Of a stretch of 64,000 bases of DNA, positions 44,353 to 53,664 are shown piece by piece (the stretch's first letter is position 1; each line of letters opens with the position of its first letter). The position numbers were made by a program, and so were the translations under genes. A model generated the notes under the pieces. It ran no database searches. It saw only the letters and a list, made by a program, of their open reading frames with translations, and was not told where the DNA came from. The DNA is taken from assembly GCA_022785125.1 (NCBI GenBank), contig JALFRA010000040.1, forward strand, positions 28,325-92,324, read 5' to 3'. Source of the stretch: Clostridiales bacterium (GTDB lineage Bacteria > Bacillota > Clostridia > Oscillospirales > Oscillospiraceae).

Positions 44353-45787
44353 AAATTACACCTCCCATCTCTATGCCTTTTCCCCTGGCGTACTCCAGGA
44401 CCTCCGCCGTTTCGTCCACGGCGTCTTTCCAGTCCTTGCCCTGTTCCGCGCAAATGTCGGGGAAAGTCTTTTGCCCGGACTGCAAGGCGGTTTTGTTGGC
44501 GGTACTCTCTTTTGCGGGGTCAATCCATTTCTTGGGCGATTTGACCCAGGAATGTTCCATGTAGTCCGCCTTTTTATCCCAAAAACCGGGCATATTAAAC
44601 AGTCCGGCGAGATAACCAGAAATTATAAAAGTTTCGTAGACCTCGGACATAAAATCCGTGATCAGTTCAATGTCCTCTGCGTAGGTTTCCTCGTCCTCGA
44701 TGGCGTTTTGCCGGGCAGAGGAATATGTGGCGCTGCTCATATCGCGGCTGACGGCCTCATAGGAAAGGCCCTGTCCCGCTCCAATCAAGCCCTGCTGCAT
44801 TTTCAAGAATCCGGTGGCGTCGCTTCCGGTGCTTTTGGGATCTACCACTTGGATTTCGTCGCCGGCGCCCAGGCTTTGGATCATACCAGGGGCCAATTTC
44901 TTGCCCTCATAGTCCACGCCGCCGCTCTCATTGCGGACACCGCCGCGCCCGAATCCGCCCGACGGGATCGCCCGCTTGATGAATACGGACAGGCAGGCCG
45001 CGATCCGTTCCTTGACGGAAACGGCGGTAATAAATTCGTTGGTGTCGCGGATCCGTGTTACCACGGGCGCCATGTCGGAAATTTCCCGCAGTTGGCTGGG
45101 GCGGTGCTTTGCCTTGATGAAATACACGTCCTTGGCGTCGATGTAAACGGGCTTTGTCAGTTGCCACCCGTCAAGATCATATTGCCGGATCCAGTAGCCC
45201 ACCGGGCGCCGGTCTGCGTTGTACTCAATGCCGCCCACCACCCGGTTGCCCCGGTTGCGCGGGGTAGTTTGGGAGGTGTCCAGTTCGTCCACCTCCATGG
45301 CCTGCAGTTTGAACGGCACCACACCGCCGGGGGTGTAACGGAACAGGAACAGGATCCCGCCGTCCACCTTTTTCCGCTCCACGGCCATGCGTAGCATTTC
45401 GGAAAAAGATTGCTCCCCGGTCACGTCGCAGTTTCGGGCCTTGCACCATTGTTTCCATGTCCGTTCAATCTGCTTGTTCAGGGTTTCGTCCTCGGTTCTG
45501 GCCCGCAGGGTATAGCCCTTTCCCACCACATTGCGCTTGTATGCGTAGAGGATGGACTGGGCAATGTCGCTGTTTCGCTCCAGGTCGCGGGTCCGCGCCC
45601 GTACCACGTCCCGGCTCATGCGGTCTGTGATTTCTGCGCTTTCGTTGTGGACCCGCCAGCCGGCGTTCAGGCGCCCATAACCGGCGGCGTCGTAGTTCCG
45701 CAGGATCTCCAGCTGTTGCCGCCATGCCTCCCTCTCACAAGCGCGGCGTGGGGAGATCGCGGCTACCATGCTGTCAAAGATGTTCAC
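44291..45787 (-). CDS. Portal protein, lambda-type
   Basis: About 498 residues; the GTG start (VNIFDSM) follows GGGAGGTAACGCC. It contains DRMSRDVVRARTRDLERNSD, IAQSILYAYKRNVVGKGYTL and SYEAVSRDMSSATYSSARQN, characteristic of lambda gpB-family portals. It forms the DNA entry ring. Its 3' end overlaps the protease gene. Confidence 0.92.
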   Translation of the reverse strand: MNIFDSMVAAISPRRACEREAWRQQLEILRNYDAAGYGRLNAGWRVHNESAEITDRMSRDVVRARTRDLERNSDIAQSILYAYKRNVVGKGYTLRARTEDETLNKQIERTWKQWCKARNCDVTGEQSFSEMLRMAVERKKVDGGILFLFRYTPGGVVPFKLQAMEVDELDTSQTTPRNRGNRVVGGIEYNADRRPVGYWIRQYDLDGWQLTKPVYIDAKDVYFIKAKHRPSQLREISDMAPVVTRIRDTNEFITAVSVKERIAACLSVFIKRAIPSGGFGRGGVRNESGGVDYEGKKLAPGMIQSLGAGDEIQVVDPKSTGSDATGFLKMQQGLIGAGQGLSYEAVSRDMSSATYSSARQNAIEDEETYAEDIELITDFMSEVYETFIISGYLAGLFNMPGFWDKKADYMEHSWVKSPKKWIDPAKESTANKTALQSGQKTFPDICAEQGKDWKDAVDETAEVLEYARGKGIEMGGVIFGNGTTAAQQNAGAAGRPEQ

Positions 45788-45791
45788 GGCG

Positions 45792-46019
45792 TTACCTCCC
45801 GTCAAAAAATGCCACGAACGTCCGGTCAAGCAACTGTTCAGACTGGCCGGCGCTGATCTGCGCCTCCAGGTTTGACCGCATGGCGTTCAGGGTCGGCAGG
45901 TCGGCGCGGGTCAGTTGGCGGCTTCCCAGCTTGTAGGACTGTCCGCCAGCCAGCACCGCCGAAATAGCCGCATTGACCTGGGCCAGCATTTCCGCCGGGC
46001 TTTCGGTGTTTCCAATCAT
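45792..46019 (-). CDS. Head-tail joining protein gpW
   Basis: A 75-residue protein: AEMLAQVNAAISAVLAGGQ, SYKLGSRQLTRADLPTLNAM, RSNLEAQI. This is the gpW helix-strand-helix family that stabilises packaged heads. It lies between terminase and portal as in lambda. Confidence 0.9.
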   Translation of the reverse strand: MIGNTESPAEMLAQVNAAISAVLAGGQSYKLGSRQLTRADLPTLNAMRSNLEAQISAGQSEQLLDRTFVAFFDGR

Positions 46020-46033
46020 GTTATGGCCTCCAA

Positions 46034-47878
46034 TCAGATCCAGTTATCGTTCTTTGCAATCCAGCTTTCCTCCGCCGGACGTTCCTGGCGTTTGGCGGGC
46101 GGTGTCGATTGCTTGATCTCATTTCCTTGGGCGTCCACTTTGTTCTGCAGGTATAGTGACCGAACGCCCAGCACGTCGGCAGCTGCCGCCGCGTACACTT
46201 CACAGTCCAGGTAATGGTTGTCCGCGTGGGAGGATTTCAGCACCCACCGCTGGACCTCTTTGCCCCCGGCCCGCTCGGTTACTTTATGCTCCGCCGTCAC
46301 CTGTTCGGCGTAGTCCAGATCGCACCCCTGATACACCATCCAGGATCCGTTCCCGTTTGGTTTTTTCATGCGGGCGGCGATCTGGTCCTTGTACTTGCCG
46401 CCGTCCACCAGCACCAGGGTCATGCCGTTGGCGCGGCTCCCGGCCTTGTCCACAGTGGAAAGGCGGTAATGGCCTTGCAGGGTGTTGACGCCCTTGCACG
46501 GCAGCGCCCAGTCCGAATTCATGGTGCAGAACTCATAAACGGCGTCGGTCTGGTCGCCGCTGTCCATCAGGGCCAGGTTGACCATGACCCGCTCCCCGTT
46601 GTCCATGGTAAATTCCATGTTCATGATCCGCTCCACCTCACCCATGGAAAGGGCCTGGCCGTGGGCAATGTTTTGGGAGGTCATATAGTCACCCCAGGCC
46701 CGGATCGTCCAGTACAGGCAATTTTCCTGCACGTCGATCCCGCCGGTCAGCAGTTTGGTCCAGGGCGGCAGGGCAAACTCCGGGAGATCCGTCTGCCGCT
46801 CCATGACCATTTCGGCGTTGGTTTTCAGCTTGGTGTCCTCCCATGGTTCGGCAAGCCATGAATTCGTGAAGTTGTGCAGCAGGTCCGGGTCGTCCTTGCT
46901 CCGCATGAACTCCCGCGCAATATCAGAAAAGCGGGTAAAGGGGGAATACAGGGTATTCATCCAAAACGCCACGCTCCGGGGGTGCTGGCTTTTCTGGCGG
47001 ACCACCTGCCACCGCCCGGCCTGGAGCATTTTGGCCTTGTCCTGATCTGTGATGATACACCCGCATTTCTGGCAGACATAGGTGGCCATGTCGGCCCGGT
47101 CCGTGTTCTCCGGCACGTCCTCCTTGGACGGCCACTTGATCTGTGCAAAAACAAGTTCGATGTACTCCCCGCAATGGGGGCAGGGTACAAAATAGTGTTT
47201 TTCCACGTCCGCCTTTTCCTTTGCCACCCAAATGTGGCCGGTTTTCAGGGTCGGGGTGGAGGCCATGAAGATCTTGCGGTTGAAAAATGTCTTGGTGCGT
47301 TCCCGCGCCAGTGAAACGGGATCGGCCTCCCGCTTGGAGGCCGCGGGGAACTTGTCCACTTCATCCATGAAAAGATCTTTGATCGGCTTGCTGGCCAGGT
47401 CTGCCGGGCTGTTGGCGCCGGTGAGAAAGATCCACATATCCAGGAATTTCAGCTGTAATTTTTTGCTTTCATTCTCCCGGAACTTGTCGGCGGTGTCTTT
47501 GTTGGCCTTGATCATGGGGATCAGTCGGGTTTCCGCTGTTGCCTCTGCCAGATCGTCGGAGGGGTACACCACCATTGTGGGTGCTGGGTCTTGGTCGATC
47601 AGGGACCCGATCATGTTCTCCATGGCCGTGGTGCCGCCCACCTGGGTGGGCTTTACAAAAATAATTTCCTCCACCGTGTCGTCGGAAAAGGCGTCCATGA
47701 TTTCCACCAGGTAGGGGGTGACACTGTTTCGCCAGGGGCCTGGCATGGCGCCGCCGGTTAATGTGCGCTTTTTTTCTGCCCACACGGAAACCGGCAGGCG
47801 CTCCACGGGCCGTAAAGCCTGAACGGCCTTATAGATCCATTGGGGCACCGTGTACGGCTCCCAGGTAAATTTTTTCAC
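46034..47878 (-). CDS. Terminase large subunit (GpA family)
   Basis: A 614-residue packaging ATPase and nuclease. Walker A-like FVKPTQVGGTTAMENM, Walker B IKDLFMDEVDKFP, a zinc site CPHCGEY...CQKCGC in the middle, and nuclease-region residues GGIDVQENCLYWTIRAWGD. Length fits lambda gpA (about 640). It starts four bases inside the small subunit gene. Confidence 0.94.
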   Translation of the reverse strand: MKKFTWEPYTVPQWIYKAVQALRPVERLPVSVWAEKKRTLTGGAMPGPWRNSVTPYLVEIMDAFSDDTVEEIIFVKPTQVGGTTAMENMIGSLIDQDPAPTMVVYPSDDLAEATAETRLIPMIKANKDTADKFRENESKKLQLKFLDMWIFLTGANSPADLASKPIKDLFMDEVDKFPAASKREADPVSLARERTKTFFNRKIFMASTPTLKTGHIWVAKEKADVEKHYFVPCPHCGEYIELVFAQIKWPSKEDVPENTDRADMATYVCQKCGCIITDQDKAKMLQAGRWQVVRQKSQHPRSVAFWMNTLYSPFTRFSDIAREFMRSKDDPDLLHNFTNSWLAEPWEDTKLKTNAEMVMERQTDLPEFALPPWTKLLTGGIDVQENCLYWTIRAWGDYMTSQNIAHGQALSMGEVERIMNMEFTMDNGERVMVNLALMDSGDQTDAVYEFCTMNSDWALPCKGVNTLQGHYRLSTVDKAGSRANGMTLVLVDGGKYKDQIAARMKKPNGNGSWMVYQGCDLDYAEQVTAEHKVTERAGGKEVQRWVLKSSHADNHYLDCEVYAAAAADVLGVRSLYLQNKVDAQGNEIKQSTPPAKRQERPAEESWIAKNDNWI

Positions 47879-48507
47879 GGTTCGCTCTCCTGTTCTCCCT
47901 GGGCGCCGGCGTCCGTAAAGGCCGCCAGCAGGTTCTCCAGTTCTTTCCGCATGGTTTTTTCCAGGGTGCGAACGGTCAGGGCGTCGGCGTAGCCGGACAT
48001 TGCGCCCGCCATACGCGGGGGGATATTCATGGCGAACCGCTTAAAATTGGCCATGAACTCCGCTAGTTCGTCGCTGGCCTGATCCGCCGGGATATACTTT
48101 CCCTCCGCAATCGCCGTTTTCAGACGGTGTAGCTGGCCCTGGCTTTCTTTCAGTTCAACCTCTGCCTGCAGCTTTTTCAGGTTCAGTTCTGCGGTGCGGC
48201 TGTTTTCCCCGGTTTCCTGGGCTTTCTGCTCAATGTGGGCAATATACTTTTGGATGGTTTCGCAGGTGCGATATTTCCGCGCCCCGCCGCCGGGCGGGAT
48301 CTCGGTTTCCAGGACGCCCTCCTGGGTCAACTGCTGGACGCGCCGGACGGTTTTGCCCAGGATCTTGGCAATGGCCGCCGTGCTGGCCCATTCCGGCACG
48401 GTGCCGGTCAGGACCGCCGGCTTTTCGGTTTTCTTTCCGCTCTTTCCCGCCACCGGCAGCACCCCCTTTTCCTGGCCGGCGGCTCCAATCTCCGCCGCCC
48501 TGACCAT
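47875..48507 (-). CDS. Terminase small subunit-like DNA-binding protein
   Basis: About 210 residues. Residues about 38-75 form a winged helix of the Nu1 type (STAAIAKILGKTVRRVQQLT, EIPPGGGARKYRTCETIQKY), followed by a long helix and a dimerisation-type C-terminus (MRKELENLLAAF). It binds the packaging start site and recruits the large subunit. The start is not certain; no strong ribosome site precedes 48507, and initiation inside the first 35 codons is possible. Confidence 0.8.
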   Translation of the reverse strand: MVRAAEIGAAGQEKGVLPVAGKSGKKTEKPAVLTGTVPEWASTAAIAKILGKTVRRVQQLTQEGVLETEIPPGGGARKYRTCETIQKYIAHIEQKAQETGENSRTAELNLKKLQAEVELKESQGQLHRLKTAIAEGKYIPADQASDELAEFMANFKRFAMNIPPRMAGAMSGYADALTVRTLEKTMRKELENLLAAFTDAGAQGEQESEP

Positions 48508-48802
48508 GCCCTACGGCGTGGCCCGCTGGGGGCGTAGGATTGCAGGCGCGGCAGGCGGTGGGTGGCCCCGCCGGTTTCGTTTTCCCGGTTCTTGGCGTTT
48601 TCGTTTTTTGGCTTCCCTTTCGGTCCGGCTTATACCCCCTAAAGGGGGGTATAACGTCGGGGCGTTTTTCTAAATCCGTAACGTAACAGCCCGGTTTTTT
48701 TCGCTTCTCATAGGCGAAAATGCCGGGCCTTCCTTGCCCCGCACCCCTTGGATCCGCAGGGAGTACCTAATGGGTGGGGGGTGTCGCGTCGGTTACGGGA
48801 GG

Positions 48803-48834
48803 CCATGGGCGGCCTGGTTGCTGGCCGCCCATGG
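48803..48834. promoter_or_regulatory. 12-bp perfect palindrome upstream of terminase
   Basis: CCATGGGCGGCC, eight bases, GGCCGCCCATGG. There is no T tail on either strand, so a terminator is less likely than a protein-binding or packaging-related site. Confidence 0.5.
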
Positions 48835-48936
48835 CTGGGTTGGGCCGGGGCGCCGCGGGTAGCAGCGCGGCGAACGGAGGTGAAAGGAGGAAAGCCCCCC
48901 GTGGAACACACCCCCGGCCATGGCCTGGAAAGCAAG

Positions 48937-48964
48937 GGGACACCAGGCTTTAACCTGGTGTCCC
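48937..48964 (-). terminator. Hairpin after the late activator gene
   Basis: GGGACACCAGG, six-base loop, CCTGGTGTCCC. It lies about 90 bases after the late activator stop. The flanks are not T-rich, so termination strength is uncertain. Confidence 0.5.
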
Positions 48965-49050
48965 TCATTCTGTCGGGCCGGTTCCCCGTGCCCCTTTGCT
49001 TTCCATGGTATCACTATACCACAGGTAAAAGTCCAAATGTGTCCACACTT

Positions 49051-49581
49051 TCAGGCCCCGGCTTTTGGCGGTTGATTTTCTCTGCCCGCCTTTTCCCCGG
49101 CCACAAAATCCGCTACCAACTTCCGGGTGCGCTTATATTCCAGCAGGGTTTCCAGGGCGTTGTTGTAGTAGTTGAAAATGGCGGATCGGCTCAAATACAA
49201 TTCGCTTGCTATCCGTTCCCAGGATTTGCAGTCAATGTGCCGCAGTTCCACCACCGTGCGCTCCATGGAATTTTGGGGCAGCAGGTCGATCAGGTCCATA
49301 ACCTGCAGGACGGCGGCGGCCATTTCCTCCCGCTGTTTGTCAATTCGTTCCTCAACCTCTGCGATCCGAAAGACAACGGACACGGCCCCGTCGGTCTTTG
49401 CCGGGTGGGAGGTCGGCATGGTTCGGAACGCCGAACCCGGCGCCGGCGCGTTCAGTTCGTTGGCCAGTACGCGGTGGCGCTCCTCCAGTATTTGCTTTTT
49501 CTGCCGTGCCACCCGGTACTGTTGCAAGTAGCGTTTGATGGCCTCGCGCTCGGCGGTCGCGCCCGTTGTCTTTTTGCTCAT
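49051..49581 (-). CDS. Sigma-70 region 4-like late transcription activator (ArpU/RinA class)
   Basis: A 176-residue protein. A long helical N-terminus (REAIKRYLQQYRVARQKKQI, EERIDKQREEMAAAVLQVMD) is followed by a region-4-like HTH: LPQNSMERTVVELRHIDCKS, WERIASELYLSRSAIFNYYN. Such proteins switch on late genes in Gram-positive phages. It is the last gene before the non-coding stretch and terminase, the usual place. Confidence 0.85.
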   Translation of the reverse strand: MSKKTTGATAEREAIKRYLQQYRVARQKKQILEERHRVLANELNAPAPGSAFRTMPTSHPAKTDGAVSVVFRIAEVEERIDKQREEMAAAVLQVMDLIDLLPQNSMERTVVELRHIDCKSWERIASELYLSRSAIFNYYNNALETLLEYKRTRKLVADFVAGEKAGRENQPPKAGA

Positions 49582-49583
49582 TG

Positions 49584-50105
49584 TTACACCTCGGTTATGT
49601 CGATCCCAAAACGGTCTTTCATCATTTTGCGCTTGGTCAGATACAATTTGGTGCGGGTTGCCTTGCTTTTCACGTCCTCCACCACCAACACCCAGGGGGC
49701 GCCAGCACGATCCGCCCAGTATGCGGCATGGCTCCCGTCCTCCGGCGGACGATAGTATGTAAAATCCGCCTTGTATCGGATCGCCCTCACCCGGCGCCCC
49801 TCCAGGTCTGTGTATGCTTCTTGCAGGGTAAAATCCACCTGGAGGCGCAGATCCCGGATCTGCCCGGCCTGTTGGCGGAGGATCAGGGCGTCATAGCGCC
49901 GGGCCTCTTTCTGGCTGTCGAAGTGTAGAACGGCCCCGCTGGCTGTCACCCGCTCGGTTGGGGTGTTGTGATACTTGCTTTCCTTTGTCCGATCATGCAC
50001 GGCAGCGGCGGGAGGTGTAGGCCCCCGCCGCGCCTGCTGCGCCATGTATTTCTCCATGGCCTGCCGCTGGTATTTGGGCGGCAGGTCGGTGACATTGATG
50101 GCCAT
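49584..50105 (-). CDS. DUF1064 phage nuclease-like protein
   Basis: 173 residues from MAINVTD (GAGGCAGGTATAAA upstream). The core HFDSQKEARRYDALILRQQA, LRLQVDFTLQEAY, IRYKADFTYYRPP and VLVVEDVKSKATRTKLYLTK is the DUF1064 pattern: E and D/ExK residues like a small resolvase or VRR-type nuclease. A role in recombination or packaging of phage DNA is inferred. Confidence 0.82.
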   Translation of the reverse strand: MAINVTDLPPKYQRQAMEKYMAQQARRGPTPPAAAVHDRTKESKYHNTPTERVTASGAVLHFDSQKEARRYDALILRQQAGQIRDLRLQVDFTLQEAYTDLEGRRVRAIRYKADFTYYRPPEDGSHAAYWADRAGAPWVLVVEDVKSKATRTKLYLTKRKMMKDRFGIDITEV

Positions 50106-50106
50106 T

Positions 50107-50901
50107 TTATACCTGCCTCTCAAACCGCCCCATGTAGTGCGCGGCCCATTTTTCCGTGGGTTCATCCCATGGAAATTTGGAGGCAGGGAGATCCGGGAAG
50201 TAGGCCCGCAGGTTATCCTTGTAGAACACGGGGATCTCGTTTTCCTCGCAAAATGCGGCAATCTGGTCCACCCATTCCCGCCGCGGCACCACTTTCTCCG
50301 TCCGGTTCCCGGTTTCGGCGCCCAGGATCACCCACATGGGCAATCCCTCCGCCGCGCTCATATCTACCGGCCCCAGCAGCGGCTCCATGGACCAAAAGCT
50401 GTTGATGTTCGCCCAGGGCATGGGGTACATGGCCGCCGCGTCCTCATTGGCCACCGTGGACCCATACCAGAAATTATTTTCATGCGGGAGGAGGGCCAGG
50501 TGGTCCAATTCCAAATACCTGGCCGGGTTCTTGGTCAGGAAAATATAGCGGTGCTGGGTCGCCCGGCGGCAGGCGTCCAGCACGTCCCGGATCCAGTCCG
50601 TTGGCACCCACCGCCCGAAAAGATCGGCCATGGAACACACAAACACGGTCTGCGGCTCCGCCTGGCGTTCCGGCAAGTTCAGGCGGTAGCGGTGCAGGGT
50701 AGGCTCGAACCCGTATGGGTACGGCGTCCCCTTGATCTTCTCCGGCAGGACGTGGAGGCCGCCCGTCAGCGGCGCGGGGTCCTCCATGCCGGCGTCGAAG
50801 CGGTGGGCCGTTCTCCGGGCGTAGCAATAGGGACACCCGTGGCGGCACCCGGTCACAGGGTTCCACGACATGGTGGCCCAGTCAATTTTTGTTTCGTGCA
50901 T
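50107..50901 (-). CDS. DUF5131 (phage Gp37/Gp68) family protein
   Basis: A 264-residue protein with WNPVTGCRHGCPYCYARR at residues about 13-30: a CxxxCxxC cluster like radical-SAM enzymes, then CSMADLFGRWVPTDWI and WVILGAETGNRTEKVVPRRE. The Gp37/Gp68 family is frequent in phages; its reaction is not established. It overlaps the glycosylase gene by 20 bases. Confidence 0.85.
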   Translation of the reverse strand: MHETKIDWATMSWNPVTGCRHGCPYCYARRTAHRFDAGMEDPAPLTGGLHVLPEKIKGTPYPYGFEPTLHRYRLNLPERQAEPQTVFVCSMADLFGRWVPTDWIRDVLDACRRATQHRYIFLTKNPARYLELDHLALLPHENNFWYGSTVANEDAAAMYPMPWANINSFWSMEPLLGPVDMSAAEGLPMWVILGAETGNRTEKVVPRREWVDQIAAFCEENEIPVFYKDNLRAYFPDLPASKFPWDEPTEKWAAHYMGRFERQV

Positions 50902-51742
50902 TGTTCATTACCTCCCGTTCGTAATAGAAAATAATCTGCTGAACCAGTCCAGTGAAACCGGCGTACCTCTCCGCCGGGAACCCGTCCCGGAACTCTCGAT
51001 CCAGGACGCGGCGGATCCAGGTGTCAACCGGGAACGCCTCCAGGTGTCCCATGCCATAAAGCAAAATGCAGTTGGCCACTTTCTCACCGATCCCCGGCAC
51101 AGCTTTCAGGACGGCCTTTGCCCTGTCGTAGTCCATGGCCAGCAGGTTGGCAGGATCTATGCCACCGTGGGCGACGGCCTGGGCCATTCCTGCCAGGTAC
51201 TTGTCCCGATACCCCAGCCCCAGGCCTTGCAGGTCGTTTACGTCGCACAATAGCCCCGGCTCCGGGAATGTGAAATATTCGTCCCCGTCAGGCGTGGTGA
51301 TATGTTTGCCGAACCTGCGGCACAGTTTTTCCACGGTGGCCTTGATCCGGGGAATGTTGTTGTTTTGGCTCACCATGTAACTGGCCATGGTTTCCCAGGC
51401 GGGTTGATGTAGGATCGCCATTCCGCTGGCGGCCTCCGCCGCCCTGGTCAGGTAGGCGTCCGGGCCGTCCCGCTCCGCCCAGGTTTCAATGGCCCGCCAG
51501 TATTCCGGGTATTCGTCGCCCAGTCCGAAGTAATAGCGCCACCAGGCCGCCAGGCCCTCCCGGCAGCGGACGGCCAGCCGGTCCGGCGCGGTCATGTATG
51601 CCACGCAGTAGTGATCCCCGGCGGGGATGGCGTAGCTTTCCGGCCCTCTCCGCCTCCATCGGAACGTCCGGCCGCTCTCCGCGATCTGGTCCAGGCTGAA
51701 ATGGTCCACCCGCCACTCGAATGTGGTAATTTTTCCGTTCAT
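50882..51742 (-). CDS. OGG-family 8-oxoguanine DNA glycosylase/lyase
   Basis: A 286-residue base-excision enzyme. The N-terminal OGG_N-like domain (FSLDQIAESGRTFRWRR) is followed by a helix-hairpin-helix VPGIGEKVANCILLYGM with the catalytic Lys expected in GEKVA and the Asp in FPVDTWIRRV. Length is normal. It probably removes oxidised guanine; a phage role could be protecting phage DNA or handling modified bases. It overlaps both neighbours. Confidence 0.88.
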   Translation of the reverse strand: MNGKITTFEWRVDHFSLDQIAESGRTFRWRRRGPESYAIPAGDHYCVAYMTAPDRLAVRCREGLAAWWRYYFGLGDEYPEYWRAIETWAERDGPDAYLTRAAEAASGMAILHQPAWETMASYMVSQNNNIPRIKATVEKLCRRFGKHITTPDGDEYFTFPEPGLLCDVNDLQGLGLGYRDKYLAGMAQAVAHGGIDPANLLAMDYDRAKAVLKAVPGIGEKVANCILLYGMGHLEAFPVDTWIRRVLDREFRDGFPAERYAGFTGLVQQIIFYYEREVMNNARNKN

Positions 51743-53664
51743 ACTGCCACCGCCTTTTCAAATTCCGCCATTGTTCTGATCTCCTGGTCGCACCATTCCG
51801 GCAGGTTGGCCCGCACCAGGGCCGTGGCAAACGGAGGCGGGACGGCGTTGCCGCACCTGGCCACCTGTTTGGTTTTGCCGTAGACGTGCCCCATGTAGTC
51901 CCGCTCGATCTGGTAGTCGTCCGGGAACCCGTTGGCCCGGTACAGTTCGCGGGGTGTCAACATACGCAGGCCAATGTCCGACATGAAATACCACGCCCCG
52001 CCAATCAGGAACAGGATCACCTCGTTGTCCTCCAGTCGGTAGCCGCAAAATTCGTTTAGGGCTGCCCGGATTTTAGGCCAGTTTCGGAGATCCGCACCCG
52101 CTCCCGCTTTCACGATCTCGGTTGTGACGACGCCATGGTGGCCTCCGCCGGCGGTGATGGTCTGCACCGGGTCCATGACCGGCCCGCCCAGGTTGGTTCC
52201 TTTCAGCTTTACCATGTGGGCAGTCTGTACGGCCTGGTGGTCTTTGCTTAACACCGTGCCCAGTGGTTTTTTGGGGGATGTTCCCACGCTTGTTCCATGG
52301 AATTCCGAAAGGCTGGCCACCGTTACGCCCTCCCGATCTTTTGCGGTGATGGTGTGGAGCGGATCGCGGACGGCCTGGCCGTGTTGGTCCGTGCCGTAAT
52401 ACTTGGTCAGTGTGGCCGCGGCGATCCCGTATCTGTTGGAGGCGTCAATGGTCATAATTGGATCCGTGACCGCCTGGCCGCGCACCCGCTCGGTCTGTTC
52501 GGTGTGATACTGTATCATGGCCGGGCATACCACGCACTCCTCCGCCTTTGACACCTGGGTGTGGGTCGGTTCTTCCACGCTCCGGCACCGATCCCCGCCG
52601 CCAGTCTGGCCGATGGCCGCCAGGGTCGGGGTGATCAGCATTTGGTGTCCGCCGGCGCCGGTTCCTGTGATGGTGTTTATTGGGGACGTGATGGCTGTGC
52701 CCGTGGCGTTCTCGTTGTTGTGCATGGTCAGCGGCGCCATGACCGGGGAGGCCACGCCATAGCCGTGTTTCGCTGTGATCGTCTGGAGCGGTTCACCCAT
52801 ACCCTGGCCCCGGAACTCCCCGGCGTGGTTGACGATCACCAGGAACGGGTTGGCAGACTTGATCACGAACTTGTCCACGCCGCGGGCCACCCGCCGCATG
52901 GTGTTGGGGCGGAGGGGGCGCTGGGCGTTCAACCCATACTTTTCCCGCACCTGCTCCCGTGTGTCGAAGATGGAGGGACAGGGCAGGGTCCAGTCGATGA
53001 TCTCCGCCGCGCTTCTCCAGGGCTGTTTCTCGCCCCGCTCCGCCTCCGGGCTGTCCGCCGGGGCGTGGGTCGGCTCCGGCCATACAATGGGCCGCCCGTC
53101 GCACCTGGCCACCAGGAAAAACCGCTTTCTGGTGGTGGGCGCCCCGTAGTCCGCCGCCACCAGTTCCCGCCATTCTACGACGTACCCCAGGGCCTCCAGC
53201 TGGGCCAGCCATTTGCGGAACGTCTGTCCAGACAGCTTTTTGACGGGCTTTCCCTTGCGGACCGGCCCCCAGGTCTGGAACTCCTCCACGTTCTCCAGGA
53301 TGATCACGCGGGGGCGGACCGTACCGGCCCACCGCAGGACGATCCAGGCTAGCCCCCGTATGTTCTTGTCTACGGGCTTTCCGCCTTTGGCCTTGCTGAA
53401 ATGCTTACAGTCGGGGGAGAACCAGGCCAGCCCCACGGGGCGGCCCCCGCACACCTCCACGGGGTCCACATCCCACACGCTGGCCTGGTAGTGGGTGGTG
53501 TGGGGGTGGTTCGTGCGGTGCATAAGTATGGCGTCAGGGTCGTGGTTCACGGCAATGTCTACCACCCGGCCCGTGGCCAACTCGATCCCGGTAGAGGCGC
53601 CACCGCCGCCGGCAAAGTTGTCCACAATGATCTCCTCCAGGATGTTGATTTGTGCCCCGGTCAT
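51739..53664 (-). CDS. DNA cytosine-5 methyltransferase with repeat-rich insert
   Basis: About 641 residues from MTGAQIN (AAAGGCGGCGAAAAA upstream). Motif I IVDNFAGGGGASTGIE, motif IV WFSPDCKHFS (PDC in place of the usual PPC or PCQ), motif VI ILENVEEF, motif VIII RKRFFLVAR and motif X RCGNAVPPPFA. Between VIII and X lie at least six copies of a unit like DPLHTITAKD, about 40-50 residues apart, in the target-recognition region. No restriction gene is nearby, so it probably protects phage DNA. Confidence 0.9.
   Translation of the reverse strand: MTGAQINILEEIIVDNFAGGGGASTGIELATGRVVDIAVNHDPDAILMHRTNHPHTTHYQASVWDVDPVEVCGGRPVGLAWFSPDCKHFSKAKGGKPVDKNIRGLAWIVLRWAGTVRPRVIILENVEEFQTWGPVRKGKPVKKLSGQTFRKWLAQLEALGYVVEWRELVAADYGAPTTRKRFFLVARCDGRPIVWPEPTHAPADSPEAERGEKQPWRSAAEIIDWTLPCPSIFDTREQVREKYGLNAQRPLRPNTMRRVARGVDKFVIKSANPFLVIVNHAGEFRGQGMGEPLQTITAKHGYGVASPVMAPLTMHNNENATGTAITSPINTITGTGAGGHQMLITPTLAAIGQTGGGDRCRSVEEPTHTQVSKAEECVVCPAMIQYHTEQTERVRGQAVTDPIMTIDASNRYGIAAATLTKYYGTDQHGQAVRDPLHTITAKDREGVTVASLSEFHGTSVGTSPKKPLGTVLSKDHQAVQTAHMVKLKGTNLGGPVMDPVQTITAGGGHHGVVTTEIVKAGAGADLRNWPKIRAALNEFCGYRLEDNEVILFLIGGAWYFMSDIGLRMLTPRELYRANGFPDDYQIERDYMGHVYGKTKQVARCGNAVPPPFATALVRANLPEWCDQEIRTMAEFEKAVAV

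Larger units (their letters stand above)
48508..49050. other. Non-coding stretch before terminase with three palindromes
   Basis: 543 bases without a credible gene (the one open frame is Arg/Pro-rich with no ribosome site). It holds a palindrome ATACCCCC/GGGGGTAT near 48640, a perfect 12-bp palindrome CCATGGGCGGCC at 48803-48834, and a perfect stem GGGACACCAGG at 48937-48964. Lying between the late activator and the terminase small gene, it is a good place for the late promoter and packaging site, but neither can be pinned to a motif. Confidence 0.6.

Noticed and set aside
48708..48968. Open frame of 86 codons on the minus strand
   Set aside because: Arg/Pro-rich composition, no ribosome site, and it runs across the palindromes; judged a GC-rich shadow frame.
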